Positions 1 to 9,393 of a stretch of DNA of 33,816 bases are shown here, piece after piece. The notes under the pieces were generated by a model, which was not told the origin of the DNA, did no database searches, and worked only from the letters and a program-made list of their open reading frames with translations. A program made the translations under genes and the position numbers. The DNA is taken from NCBI GenBank assembly GCA_012797085.1, contig JAAZPT010000162.1, positions 1-33,816 on the forward strand. Reading direction: 5' to 3'. The stretch is from Christensenellaceae bacterium. Lineage in GTDB: Bacteria; Bacillota; Clostridia; Christensenellales; Aristaeellaceae. How positions within the stretch are numbered: the stretch's first letter is position 1; each line of letters starts with the position of its first letter.

Positions 1-1070
1 AATTGTTTCGCCTACTGTTGAGTATGTGGGATTATTAGCTTCCTTCGTTGCCTCCATTGCAGGTGTTTGGGTTGCATCTACTGTCTTTTCAGCTGTTGCT
101 CCACCCGGAATCCTTATATGGTTGGCTGTAAATTCATTTGTAATTGAGCCTGCATCTATATCAGCTTGAGTTACTTCATATGTATACTCATATGTCCAGG
201 TCTCGCCTACTTCCAACTTACCGTCGGATGTCATTGATTCTGTAGGTGTTATTGTGCTTAAATCTACTAAAGTATCTTCTACCGTTACACCTTCAAGGGT
301 TAAGTTTCCTGTGTTCTTTAGTTTTACTGTGTAGGTAAGCACATCGCCTACTGTTGCGTATGTAGTCTTATTCGCTTCCTTATTTGCTTCCATTGCCGGT
401 GTTTGGGTTGCATTTATTGTATTTTGTGCTTTTACTTCATCCGTAATATCTGCATGAGTTGCTTCAAAGACGTTTGTAATAGAACCGCTATCTATATCAG
501 CTTGTTTTACTGCATATGTATATTCATATGTCCAGGTTTCTCCAACTTCAAGCTTGCCATCCGGATTTTTGGATTCGGTACGCATAGCATTTGTTAAAGT
601 TACCAAGCTATCTGTTACTGATACATTTTCAAGGGTTACGTTACCTGTGTTATTTAATTTTACTGTATAGGTAATTAATTCACCTGCTGTTAAGTAAGTG
701 GTCTTGTTAGCTTCCTTACTTACTTCCATTGCCGGCCCTTGTACAGCGTTTACTGTTTTTTGAGCTGTTACTCCTGCCGGAATATCTACGTGAGTTGCTT
801 TAAATGTGTTAGTAATTAAACTTGCATCTATATCATCTTGAGTTACTTCATGGGTATACTCATATGTCCAGGTTTCGCCTATTTCCAGAATGCCATCCTG
901 ATTCATAGATTCGGTAGGTGTTACCGTACTTAAATCTACTAAAGTGTCTGTTACTGATACATTCTCTAAAGGCACATTACCTTCGTTGTTTAGTGTTACT
1001 GTATAGGTAATTGTTTCACCTACTGTTGCGTAAGTATTCTTATTAGATTCCTTACTTGCCGTCATTACCG
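1..1070 (-). repeat. 336-bp (112-aa) DUF7507/DUF11-like tandem repeats
   Basis: cattgc/cattgccgg anchors at 55, 391, 727 and a diverged one at 1063, spacing 336. Confidence 0.85.
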
Positions 1071-4000
1071 GGTTTGGTGTAAATACGTTTTTAAATTCCA
1101 CGTTCGCCGGGAATGAAGGTGTAACTATTAGTGCACCGTTGCCACCATCTTCCACCTTAACGGTGAAAGTAATTGTCCTGCTATCATATGCCATTCCGCT
1201 TTCGCCAACGGCAGGAATTATTTCATTAATAGTATAAGTGTAGGTGTTTCCAATATCCGCTTGAGTATATTGAATAGCATCAAAGGTGATATTTCCATTT
1301 ACATCGTTAGACTTTTGTTGTAAAACAATGCCACCGGAGTCTTTAAGTTCAAAGCTGAACTCGTTAGCCCTTAATGTTCTACCGGTAAGTGATTTTGTAG
1401 CCCATGCGCCGGAAGCAAGTTCGCCACTGGCTACATAGCTATTATTAAATTCCGTATCAATAGAATATACAGGGGTTACAATGAGGTTTCCATCGTTTAG
1501 GAAATTATCGGTAATTGTAACATTAACTTCAACCACGGTCTGGTCATCATAGGTCATGCCTGTTTCCACTACAGCAGGTACAACTTCTCGTACAAAGTAG
1601 GTATAGGTTTTACCTATGTCAGCGGAAGTATATTCAATATCTGTAAAGCTTACATTACCTGATGCATCATTGGATTTGGTTTCGATAGTTCCGGTACCGT
1701 TATACAATTCAAAGTTGAACTCGCCATCCTTCAATGTACGGCCGGCCAGTTTTTTGGTCACCTGGGGCGTAAATATACCGGTAGCTTGATAAACGTTGCG
1801 TACAAGGGTATTTGTTTCCGTTTTTTCGTATCTGCTTGGAGTAAAGTCAACGCCGTTTGCGTTCACTTCCTTCACAAAGAAGTAGTATAATTTAGCTTTT
1901 TCATCTCTCTCGTGAATATCATTCCAGTTGAATGTGGTTGTAAACACTCTCTCGGGGTTTTCAGTATATACTGCTGTATTATCCAGATGATAGAGTGCAG
2001 CGTTCGGTACAGCTTCCCAATCAGCTTCTACAGCGTTAGCATCAGTGCTGCGATAAAGCTTCATATATACATCGGGACGATTGCTATTATTGCCATATAC
2101 CCAAACTTTTGTACCGCTTACCGTTATAGTAGGCTGTATATATTTGTTTGTTACTGCGGTTCCGGCAAGGCCATAATCGTTTTCATAGGGGCTTGCATAT
2201 ATGCGAGTATAGCCTGAAACAACATCCTCTTTGAAATAGTAGGTGTATACATTGCCGTTGATATCGGTTTTGTCAACACCGGTCCAAGTATAATCATACT
2301 CTATTTTGCCGCCAATTAATGTAGCAGGCCCAACAGTATAATCCTTTGAAACAAGCTGCAATGTTCCGCCATCTATCTTACGGTACAAGCTTAAAACTAC
2401 CGGTGTATGGTCAAGTATATCGCCGTTTTCCCAGATTTTTTTAGCTGTAACTTCTATTGTGGGTGATGTATAGGTATTGTAAGCAGTAGCGCCACTGGGA
2501 GCATAATCCTTTGTGCCGTCTGAAACGGAGGCACTATAAGTAAGCGCATACTCTACCGGTATGGTAGCATCTTCTTCAGTAAAGTAGAAGGTATACTCAA
2601 CACCGTTATTATCCTTGCGCTGCAAGTTGCTCCAAGTATATGTAAACGTATTTGACGGGCCGGCGGCCGGGTCAATTACAGGTGTGGTTCCTGTTACTTC
2701 TTCCATAGTTGCGCCGTTATCAAGTGAGCGCCACAATTTCATTGTTACAGGAACGTGTTCAGCAGAGCTGCCGTTTACCCATTGCTTGATAGCAGTAGCT
2801 GTACCATCTGTATTAGGTACATATGTGTTTGTAAATGTTAAGGGATTTGCCGGGTCGGTTAAGCTACCACTGGAAGTGGATACATAAACATTATCACCTT
2901 TATGCAATTCATAGCTACCGTTATTTTCAATTAGCCCTTCTTCTTTGGCTGAATAGATATAAGGTATACCGTAACTGTTATAAAGGGGCAAGTTATCCCA
3001 AGTATAAGTAAATTTGCTTTCGCCGGGATTTACAGGCGTTACAGGTGTTACTACAGGAGCATCTGTAACCTTTTGCAGCGTTTGCTGCCCTGCTATACCG
3101 CGATATAGATTAATTACAACATCATGATCGGACAGCGGACCGTTTACCCAGTTTTTATGTACAGTAAAGCCCGTAGTTGTCTGGTCTGTGTTGGTATTTG
3201 TAATTGTAACTAAAAGGGTTTCATCTTTTGTAAGGAAATATTCTTGGGCGGGAGAATAGCTTGGCGTATAACCGTGTGTTTCAATTTCTGTAATTTGATA
3301 CCAACCTTGCACCACGTTATTGAAATCCATGCTTTCGCCGGGCGCCAAGTAGAATTCATGTAACATTCCATAGGGGTCCACAGCGGAGAATTTGAACTTT
3401 AGCTTATCTGTTGCTGCCGGATTATCTACATCACCTGCAGCGGGAGCATCTCCGGCGCCGTTCAAATATGCCTTTGTAACTTTAATATTGGATGTGGGAG
3501 GGATCATTGTGTTGGTAACAGTCATGCCCTCTTCGGTTTTAATAAAGTTTAGCGGCATCCAAGTTTCATCGGACGCACCTGCTGAAGCCACTTCAACTAC
3601 CCAGAAAGTATAGGGTCTGCCGTCTATCCTTGTTAGAGGTAAATTGTTCCATGTTGCGGTACCGTCTGAAGCACCTGTAACAAGTATATCATCAGCGCCG
3701 GCCCCATGACCCATTTGCTTAATAGTAATACCGTCAATATTTACGAAACTGCGATATATTCTTAGGTATAAATCGGTGCGATATTTTGAATCGGTGGGTA
3801 AAGGAGTAACACCGTCAGGACCTATCCATACTTTGGTTCCGGTTTGGTTGGCACGAGGGATAGTGTAGGTGTTGGTTAACTCAAGAGTACCTACACCGCT
3901 TGCGGTAAAATTGGAACCTGCAGGCAAGCCTTCTGCAAAGGCTGTTCCTGTTCCCACACCTTCCTTGATGTAGTAGGTGTAGTCACGGCCCAATGTGTCA

Positions 4001-7000
4001 GTTGCGGGCAACTTGCCCCAGTTGTTTTGGAAGGTGAACTGAGCATCTGTTTCAGATCCGATACCGATTGTGGGTTCACTGCTTCCCTCTACAAATTCAT
4101 CTGTAACAGTAGCTCCGGCAACAACAACCTTGCGCCATAGCTGCATTGTAAGGTTGTTATGACGAGCAACTTGACCGTTTACCCATGTTTTTTTACCTAC
4201 AACGTCTTCCGCTGTAAGGGGTTGTTGATAGGTATTGGTCAAGGCTAAAGTGCCTTCGCCACTTACTGTAAAGTTTGAGCCGGCAGGCAAGCCTTCTGCA
4301 AAAGCTGCTCCTGTTCCCACACCCTCTTTGATATAGTAGGTGTAGGTGCGACCCTGAGAGTCGGTTACAGGCTGAGCCAACCATGTTTTTGATACTGTTG
4401 CCGTTTGCTCGCTACTTTCTGTAGGAATAGCAAAATCTGTACCGGAAACATATTCGTCGGTTACTGTTGTTCCGCCAACAACAACCTTGCGCCATAGCTG
4501 CATTGTAAGGTTGTCGTGGCGCACGGCTTGACCGTCCACCCAGGTTTTTGTACCGGTAACATCTGCATAGGTCATATTATAGGTGTTTGTTACCGTTAGA
4601 CCGTTTTCGGTGGAAGTAAAGGTGGGTGATAAATCTGTATACTCTTCAACAGTATATGTAATTGTATTTCCGTTAATATCTTTTAGCGGCTTATCTTTCC
4701 AAATATATCGCCAGGTATTGCCATCGGCGCTGGGCGCTAACTCACCGCTACCGGTTCCACTTGTTTCATCAACGTTTTGTGAGCCGTCAAGGATACCGTT
4801 TGTCCATGTAGTGCCATCAAAAAGCCTGATTACAACTTGCCCGCGCAAAGATTCACCGTCAACCCACTTTTTGGTACCTATAATATTACCGAGGGGCTGA
4901 TTATAGGTGTTTGTAATGGTATGTACTCCGTTTTCAAGTACCGGCCCGGAAGAAATATAGTTTGTTATAGCTGGTTCCGATACGGAATATTGATACTCTA
5001 CTTTTTCATTATTAAAGCGTGGTAAATCCATCCATTGGGCATTCCAAGTATTGCCGTCAGCTGAAGGAGCCGTCTCGCCTGTGGCTCCGGGAAGGGCATC
5101 GGCTGTTCCATCAAGAGTCAATTCGGAAGACCATGAATCAGCTACGCCATTGGCACTGCGGCTTAGTGTAAGGGTTATATTTGCCGGGCGATCATTTGCG
5201 CCGTCTACCCACTTTTTAGCTGCAAAAAAGTCTATAGTTTGTGCTTGGTTTACAACTTTTGTGCTGGCAGAAGACACTATATCATAATCGGCAGGTCCGT
5301 CTTTTTCCACAGCATAGAATATATAAATATTACCTTGGGGATCATCTCCATCCAAGTTTTGCCACACGGCAACCCAAGCCTGGTCTTCTGTAACACCGTC
5401 AAGCTGAATATCATAGGCTGTGCCCATGTATTCAAATTCCGGGTTTCCGGGTGGTGGACTTTGATAACTGTGATTAATTGTACGATATAGTCCAAATGTA
5501 ACGGTTGTTCCCGGATCGGGAAGAATATCCCATATCTTTTCGGCATAGAAAGAGCCTCTGTTAAATTGGTTGGTTACTTCCCACTGCCCCTCCGCCTGAT
5601 TGTATATAACAGATTCCCTTAGGAAGTTCGTAGGAATATTTTTTTCCGTAATGGTATATTGATGTTCATGAAGGGTAACATTACCTGTTGCTATATCAAT
5701 ATCCTGTTTATATTGCGGTAGATCAGTATACTCTTTTACCATGGGTGAAAGAGGAACGGTTACCGGGCTTGAAAGCTCAAAGCTATCATATTCTATTCCA
5801 TCCTGGTTCAGCTCCAAAGTGAAGCTTACTACTCCCAAATCAGCAGGAATTATCTCAGGATTAGATACAAATTTTACCGCTTTAAGGGGAACACCATAGT
5901 ATTTGTTTGTAATTATCGCATCATAGTTGGCTGTAGGACCACTTATTGTGCGTTGATAGCCATCGGGTACATTAGGCTCCTCAACACGGTAAGTATATGC
6001 AACACCCGTAGCATCATACATAGGTAGTCCTGTCCATGTATGCTCTGTATTGGTTGCAGTAAGTGTAGCTGTTTTGTACACAGCATCGTTTTGTAGCAGA
6101 ACAACTTCAGCGCCCTCTGTGGGGGGAGTTCCGCCATCCCAAACTTTTTGAACTTTAAAGTTACGGGTTTGCCAAGTGTTGGTTACGGTAGTACCAACTT
6201 CTTCTTTTTGATAGTTAACGGGCGTATAATCCGTACCGTCCACCCTGGTCTCTTTAACGCTGAAAGTGTAGGCGTTGCCTTGAGCATCCTCAGGTGCAAG
6301 GTTTCCCCAGCTTACGGTTTTTACCGTTTGCCCTGCTATATAGGGGATTAATTTAATTTGTGCACCGGGCACAGGCTCTGCAGCGGCCATGGCATCGGTT
6401 TTGCGGAATAGTTGGAAACAAACTTCCGGGAAGGGTTCAGGCCCATTGCCTGCCCAAACTTTTGTTGCTGTAACATTAGCTAAAAAGGTTGCAGTATAAG
6501 TTTGAGGTACAAACTGTGAAGGATCGCCTGTTGTGGCTGTGGTAGGTACAAAGTTAGGATCTGTACTTACAACATTACCACTTTCGTCTATCCAATTATT
6601 AAATACATAACCTGCATTGGCATTGGCAACAGAGCCGGCAGGTGTTCCCGTTTTTGCCAATACAGCCTCTTGGGTGTTGCTAACAGTACCAAAGGCATTG
6701 TTTTGGCTCTTGTATTTCAGTACGGGGTCGTAATAGAAGGTTATTGTGTTATCTTCAGGATTGGTTGTTAACATTGTTATTTGTTCATAAAGATTAACTC
6801 TGTTATAACCATTAATAATTCTTGAGTTATACTCGGTAACAATACGGTAAGAGGTTGGTGGACTGTCCTCATAGTAATGTGGAGGAGGTCCAAGTTCATC
6901 TATTGTTTCACGCTCTTTTAAATATACCCTGTAAACACCCTCCTGGGACGGTTTATACCAGAAAGTAACAACATTGTTTACATCCGCTACAGTGGAGGGT

Positions 7001-9348
7001 TTACTCAGTGCATCGGGCAAATAGCCGTAGAGCGTTTGAGCATCAAAAGTAGTAGTCTGCCCTTTAAGCACCACATAAGTTTGTGGGGAGACTATTTCAC
7101 TGCTGTCGCTTACCCTAAGGTGCCTTACTGTATATATAACTGTGCCGGAAGCGGCCCACTTTGCATAAACATTAGCATCTCTAGTAACGGGTGAACCAAA
7201 GACATAGCGTTGTTCCAAGCCATTCTCATCCGTAACATACCAGCCTAAGAAGGTACAATCGGCTTTTACGGGTTCTTCAGGTATGGCACTTGGCTTGCTG
7301 TATTCAACCGTTTGGCTACCCAAGTATGCGCCACCGGCATCGAGGGTCTCTTTGTCTATATACCAATTAATGTTGTAAGTTTGGGGCACCCAACCTGCAT
7401 ACAGTTGCACGTTGTTTGGCGGCATGCTAACTAAGTTGCCGTCAAAGTCATATAAATAAAATTGTGTTTCGCCATAGGTATCTATATACCAACCGGTAAA
7501 TGTATAGCCTGTACGCACAGGAGGTGCCGGCGGTATATTACCGGGTTGAATTTGAGTACCATATGGAACACTTTGGGGGCCAAAGCTGGTTGTTCCGTCC
7601 GGGAACTCCCCTCCGTTTGTGTTAAAGCCCAATTGGTATTCATTACGAGTGTAAACGAAAATATAGTTATAATAATTACCTGAACCTACAGGATATTCTT
7701 TTGTAGTAGTTGTGCTGGAATAGTTCATCGGGTCGCCGGAAGAATGGGTCAAACCATCAAACTCTTTGGCAACTAAAGATGAACCTGATAACTGTGAGGT
7801 AGTAAAAGTTGAGTGAGTGGTATATGTACCATTTGACTCCCTTATAAGATATATAGCATGACGAGTGTATAGTGTGGACGTAGTCCATTGGGCTTGTATT
7901 GTTGCGGTATTTCCGGCAGCGCTATCAATCATGCTTGTTGTAAGCATAAACTGCCTCGTAGCATAGCCGGTACCATTTGTATCTCTCCAGATATTAAAAT
8001 TCGCAAACGAATCAAAATTATAACTGGTTCTGTATCGTCCGGCCAGGTAGGTTGTGGATCCCTCCTGATACTTATACCCTGTAGAAACGTTTGTGCCGTC
8101 TGTAAGTTGTGGGTAGTCCAACCATAAAGAATCAATTTTTTGCCCTAAACGTACATTGGGCACCTCTTTATAGGTATAAGTACCATCCGGAGAATAAGTC
8201 CATGAACTTCCGGTCCAACGATATCTGTCGGTAATGAACCTTAAGTTATATAGTTTACGATTGTAACGCACATTAACAACGGTGCTTCCGTCACCGCTTA
8301 CTGTTTGTGTCTCTATTATTGGGTCTTGGAAATAGGCTCTAACATTCCAAAACTCTGTTTGGAAGTTAGCTGCCCTGTTTTGTAAATTTCCCCAGTAATA
8401 CGGGCTGCTTGTAGTAGCGGACAAAGCCTCGGCAGGAGCCGTACTTTCCGTTGGAACCGGACCTTTATCGAAAAATCCAAGGTAGGAATATCCATCATCA
8501 ACGGCATTTTGTGACCAATAAACAATTTTATAGTTAGCTGTTCCGGGGTTCCATATAGCTTTTACGGTTATATTGTTACCGGGCATTGTAGCAGGCGGAA
8601 CATCGCTGGAGTTATACACACCATCGTTGTTCCAATCCCAGCCTTGGAATACATAGCCGGGACGTGCCGGAACAGGCGTTGTGTTTATAGGTGCTTCAAA
8701 GCGTTCTGTAATAGGCGATACCGCAAAACCACCATTGCTGTTAAAGAATATGCTGTAGCTGTTACGGGTATAATAAAGATCTACTACAGCCTGACCATCA
8801 GCCGGAATTACCAAATCGGAATACGGTTGCAATGTAAACTCCGGGTAATCCTTAGGCAAGGCTCTGGTTAAAGAGCCTACAGAGCCACTTTGTGTATCTG
8901 TAGCAACAAGCACAAAGTTTGTGGGATTAAAATCAGCGCCACCTGTTACTGTTTGCTTCCAGTGACGTACTAAGTAGTTTTTATCGCTAAAATAATATGT
9001 AACTGTTCTTGTAACATCGGAGCCGTTTACCGTTCCTGTAATCACCTGATCACTAGGTAACGGAGCATGGCCGGTAACCGTAGGCGAGGGTATGCTATAC
9101 GATGTACCGTCCACATACTTTCCAAGGAACGAAGGGCTTGCCATTGTTCCATCCTCATATTGATAATGTATGTTTACATCATAAAAGGAAGGAGGGGGAT
9201 CCTCATTCAAACCTTTGGAATTTACTTGATTTTCAAGAGTGATAGGCGGGGAATAAAGGGTTTCCGCCAGCACCTGTAAAGGCAATAGCTGTATGATCAT
9301 CATAACCGCTAGGAACATTGCCATTATTCTTTTTCTTTTAATGAACAT
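1..9348 (-). CDS. Giant cell-surface adhesin-like protein, partial (C-terminus beyond left edge): signal peptide, InlB/Listeria-Bacteroides-type repeats, many CnaB-like repeats, two Spy0128/FctA-like pilin domains, then DUF11/DUF7507-like repeats
   Basis: Minus strand reads open from ATG at 9348 (MFIKRKRIMAMFLAVMMIIQLLPLQVLAE...) to window base 1. Frame checked by hand near 8662, 6871, 4558, 1981 and 1. RBS AGGAGG upstream. Repeated motifs: RPGYVFQGWDWN / RTGYTFTGWYID; VTGTKTWVDGQ..RHDNLTMQLWRK; YTQADIGNTYTYTINE; YATVGETITYTVTLNNEGNVPLENVSVTDTL. Confidence 0.9.
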   Translation of the reverse strand, partial: MFIKRKRIMAMFLAVMMIIQLLPLQVLAETLYSPPITLENQVNSKGLNEDPPPSFYDVNIHYQYEDGTMASPSFLGKYVDGTSYSIPSPTVTGHAPLPSDQVITGTVNGSDVTRTVTYYFSDKNYLVRHWKQTVTGGADFNPTNFVLVATDTQSGSVGSLTRALPKDYPEFTLQPYSDLVIPADGQAVVDLYYTRNSYSIFFNSNGGFAVSPITERFEAPINTTPVPARPGYVFQGWDWNNDGVYNSSDVPPATMPGNNITVKAIWNPGTANYKIVYWSQNAVDDGYSYLGFFDKGPVPTESTAPAEALSATTSSPYYWGNLQNRAANFQTEFWNVRAYFQDPIIETQTVSGDGSTVVNVRYNRKLYNLRFITDRYRWTGSSWTYSPDGTYTYKEVPNVRLGQKIDSLWLDYPQLTDGTNVSTGYKYQEGSTTYLAGRYRTSYNFDSFANFNIWRDTNGTGYATRQFMLTTSMIDSAAGNTATIQAQWTTSTLYTRHAIYLIRESNGTYTTHSTFTTSQLSGSSLVAKEFDGLTHSSGDPMNYSSTTTTKEYPVGSGNYYNYIFVYTRNEYQLGFNTNGGEFPDGTTSFGPQSVPYGTQIQPGNIPPAPPVRTGYTFTGWYIDTYGETQFYLYDFDGNLVSMPPNNVQLYAGWVPQTYNINWYIDKETLDAGGAYLGSQTVEYSKPSAIPEEPVKADCTFLGWYVTDENGLEQRYVFGSPVTRDANVYAKWAASGTVIYTVRHLRVSDSSEIVSPQTYVVLKGQTTTFDAQTLYGYLPDALSKPSTVADVNNVVTFWYKPSQEGVYRVYLKERETIDELGPPPHYYEDSPPTSYRIVTEYNSRIINGYNRVNLYEQITMLTTNPEDNTITFYYDPVLKYKSQNNAFGTVSNTQEAVLAKTGTPAGSVANANAGYVFNNWIDESGNVVSTDPNFVPTTATTGDPSQFVPQTYTATFLANVTATKVWAGNGPEPFPEVCFQLFRKTDAMAAAEPVPGAQIKLIPYIAGQTVKTVSWGNLAPEDAQGNAYTFSVKETRVDGTDYTPVNYQKEEVGTTVTNTWQTRNFKVQKVWDGGTPPTEGAEVVLLQNDAVYKTATLTATNTEHTWTGLPMYDATGVAYTYRVEEPNVPDGYQRTISGPTANYDAIITNKYYGVPLKAVKFVSNPEIIPADLGVVSFTLELNQDGIEYDSFELSSPVTVPLSPMVKEYTDLPQYKQDIDIATGNVTLHEHQYTITEKNIPTNFLRESVIYNQAEGQWEVTNQFNRGSFYAEKIWDILPDPGTTVTFGLYRTINHSYQSPPPGNPEFEYMGTAYDIQLDGVTEDQAWVAVWQNLDGDDPQGNIYIFYAVEKDGPADYDIVSSASTKVVNQAQTIDFFAAKKWVDGANDRPANITLTLSRSANGVADSWSSELTLDGTADALPGATGETAPSADGNTWNAQWMDLPRFNNEKVEYQYSVSEPAITNYISSGPVLENGVHTITNTYNQPLGNIIGTKKWVDGESLRGQVVIRLFDGTTWTNGILDGSQNVDETSGTGSGELAPSADGNTWRYIWKDKPLKDINGNTITYTVEEYTDLSPTFTSTENGLTVTNTYNMTYADVTGTKTWVDGQAVRHDNLTMQLWRKVVVGGTTVTDEYVSGTDFAIPTESSEQTATVSKTWLAQPVTDSQGRTYTYYIKEGVGTGAAFAEGLPAGSNFTVSGEGTLALTNTYQQPLTAEDVVGKKTWVNGQVARHNNLTMQLWRKVVVAGATVTDEFVEGSSEPTIGIGSETDAQFTFQNNWGKLPATDTLGRDYTYYIKEGVGTGTAFAEGLPAGSNFTASGVGTLELTNTYTIPRANQTGTKVWIGPDGVTPLPTDSKYRTDLYLRIYRSFVNIDGITIKQMGHGAGADDILVTGASDGTATWNNLPLTRIDGRPYTFWVVEVASAGASDETWMPLNFIKTEEGMTVTNTMIPPTSNIKVTKAYLNGAGDAPAAGDVDNPAATDKLKFKFSAVDPYGMLHEFYLAPGESMDFNNVVQGWYQITEIETHGYTPSYSPAQEYFLTKDETLLVTITNTNTDQTTTGFTVHKNWVNGPLSDHDVVINLYRGIAGQQTLQKVTDAPVVTPVTPVNPGESKFTYTWDNLPLYNSYGIPYIYSAKEEGLIENNGSYELHKGDNVYVSTSSGSLTDPANPLTFTNTYVPNTDGTATAIKQWVNGSSAEHVPVTMKLWRSLDNGATMEEVTGTTPVIDPAAGPSNTFTYTWSNLQRKDNNGVEYTFYFTEEDATIPVEYALTYSASVSDGTKDYAPSGATAYNTYTSPTIEVTAKKIWENGDILDHTPVVLSLYRKIDGGTLQLVSKDYTVGPATLIGGKIEYDYTWTGVDKTDINGNVYTYYFKEDVVSGYTRIYASPYENDYGLAGTAVTNKYIQPTITVSGTKVWVYGNNSNRPDVYMKLYRSTDANAVEADWEAVPNAALYHLDNTAVYTENPERVFTTTFNWNDIHERDEKAKLYYFFVKEVNANGVDFTPSRYEKTETNTLVRNVYQATGIFTPQVTKKLAGRTLKDGEFNFELYNGTGTIETKSNDASGNVSFTDIEYTSADIGKTYTYFVREVVPAVVETGMTYDDQTVVEVNVTITDNFLNDGNLIVTPVYSIDTEFNNSYVASGELASGAWATKSLTGRTLRANEFSFELKDSGGIVLQQKSNDVNGNITFDAIQYTQADIGNTYTYTINEIIPAVGESGMAYDSRTITFTVKVEDGGNGALIVTPSFPANVEFKNVFTPNPVMTASKESNKNTYATVGETITYTVTLNNEGNVPLENVSVTDTLVDLSTVTPTESMNQDGILEIGETWTYEYTHEVTQDDIDASLITNTFKATHVDIPAGVTAQKTVNAVQGPAMEVSKEANKTTYLTAGELITYTVKLNNTGNVTLENVSVTDSLVTLTNAMRTESKNPDGKLEVGETWTYEYTYAVKQADIDSGSITNVFEATHADITDEVKAQNTINATQTPAMEANKEANKTTYATVGDVLTYTVKLKNTGNLTLEGVTVEDTLVDLSTITPTESMTSDGKLEVGETWTYEYTYEVTQADIDAGSITNEFTANHIRIPGGATAEKTVDATQTPAMEATKEANNPTYSTVGETI
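3840..4560 (-). repeat. Two near-identical 363-bp (121-aa) tandem CnaB-type modules
   Basis: caggcaagccttctgcaaa at 3921 and 4284, offset 363. Flanking sequence through the whole module is highly similar, including ccttgcgccatagctgcattgtaaggttgt. Confidence 0.8.
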
Positions 9349-9393
9349 TTAAAGTAACCTCCTGTATTTGCAGTGCTTTAACGGAAAACGTCT

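Noticed and set aside
403-9279. Many small plus- and minus-strand ORFs in the track between 403 and 9279
   Set aside because: They are shadow frames of the giant minus-strand adhesin ORF, which has coherent domain content throughout.
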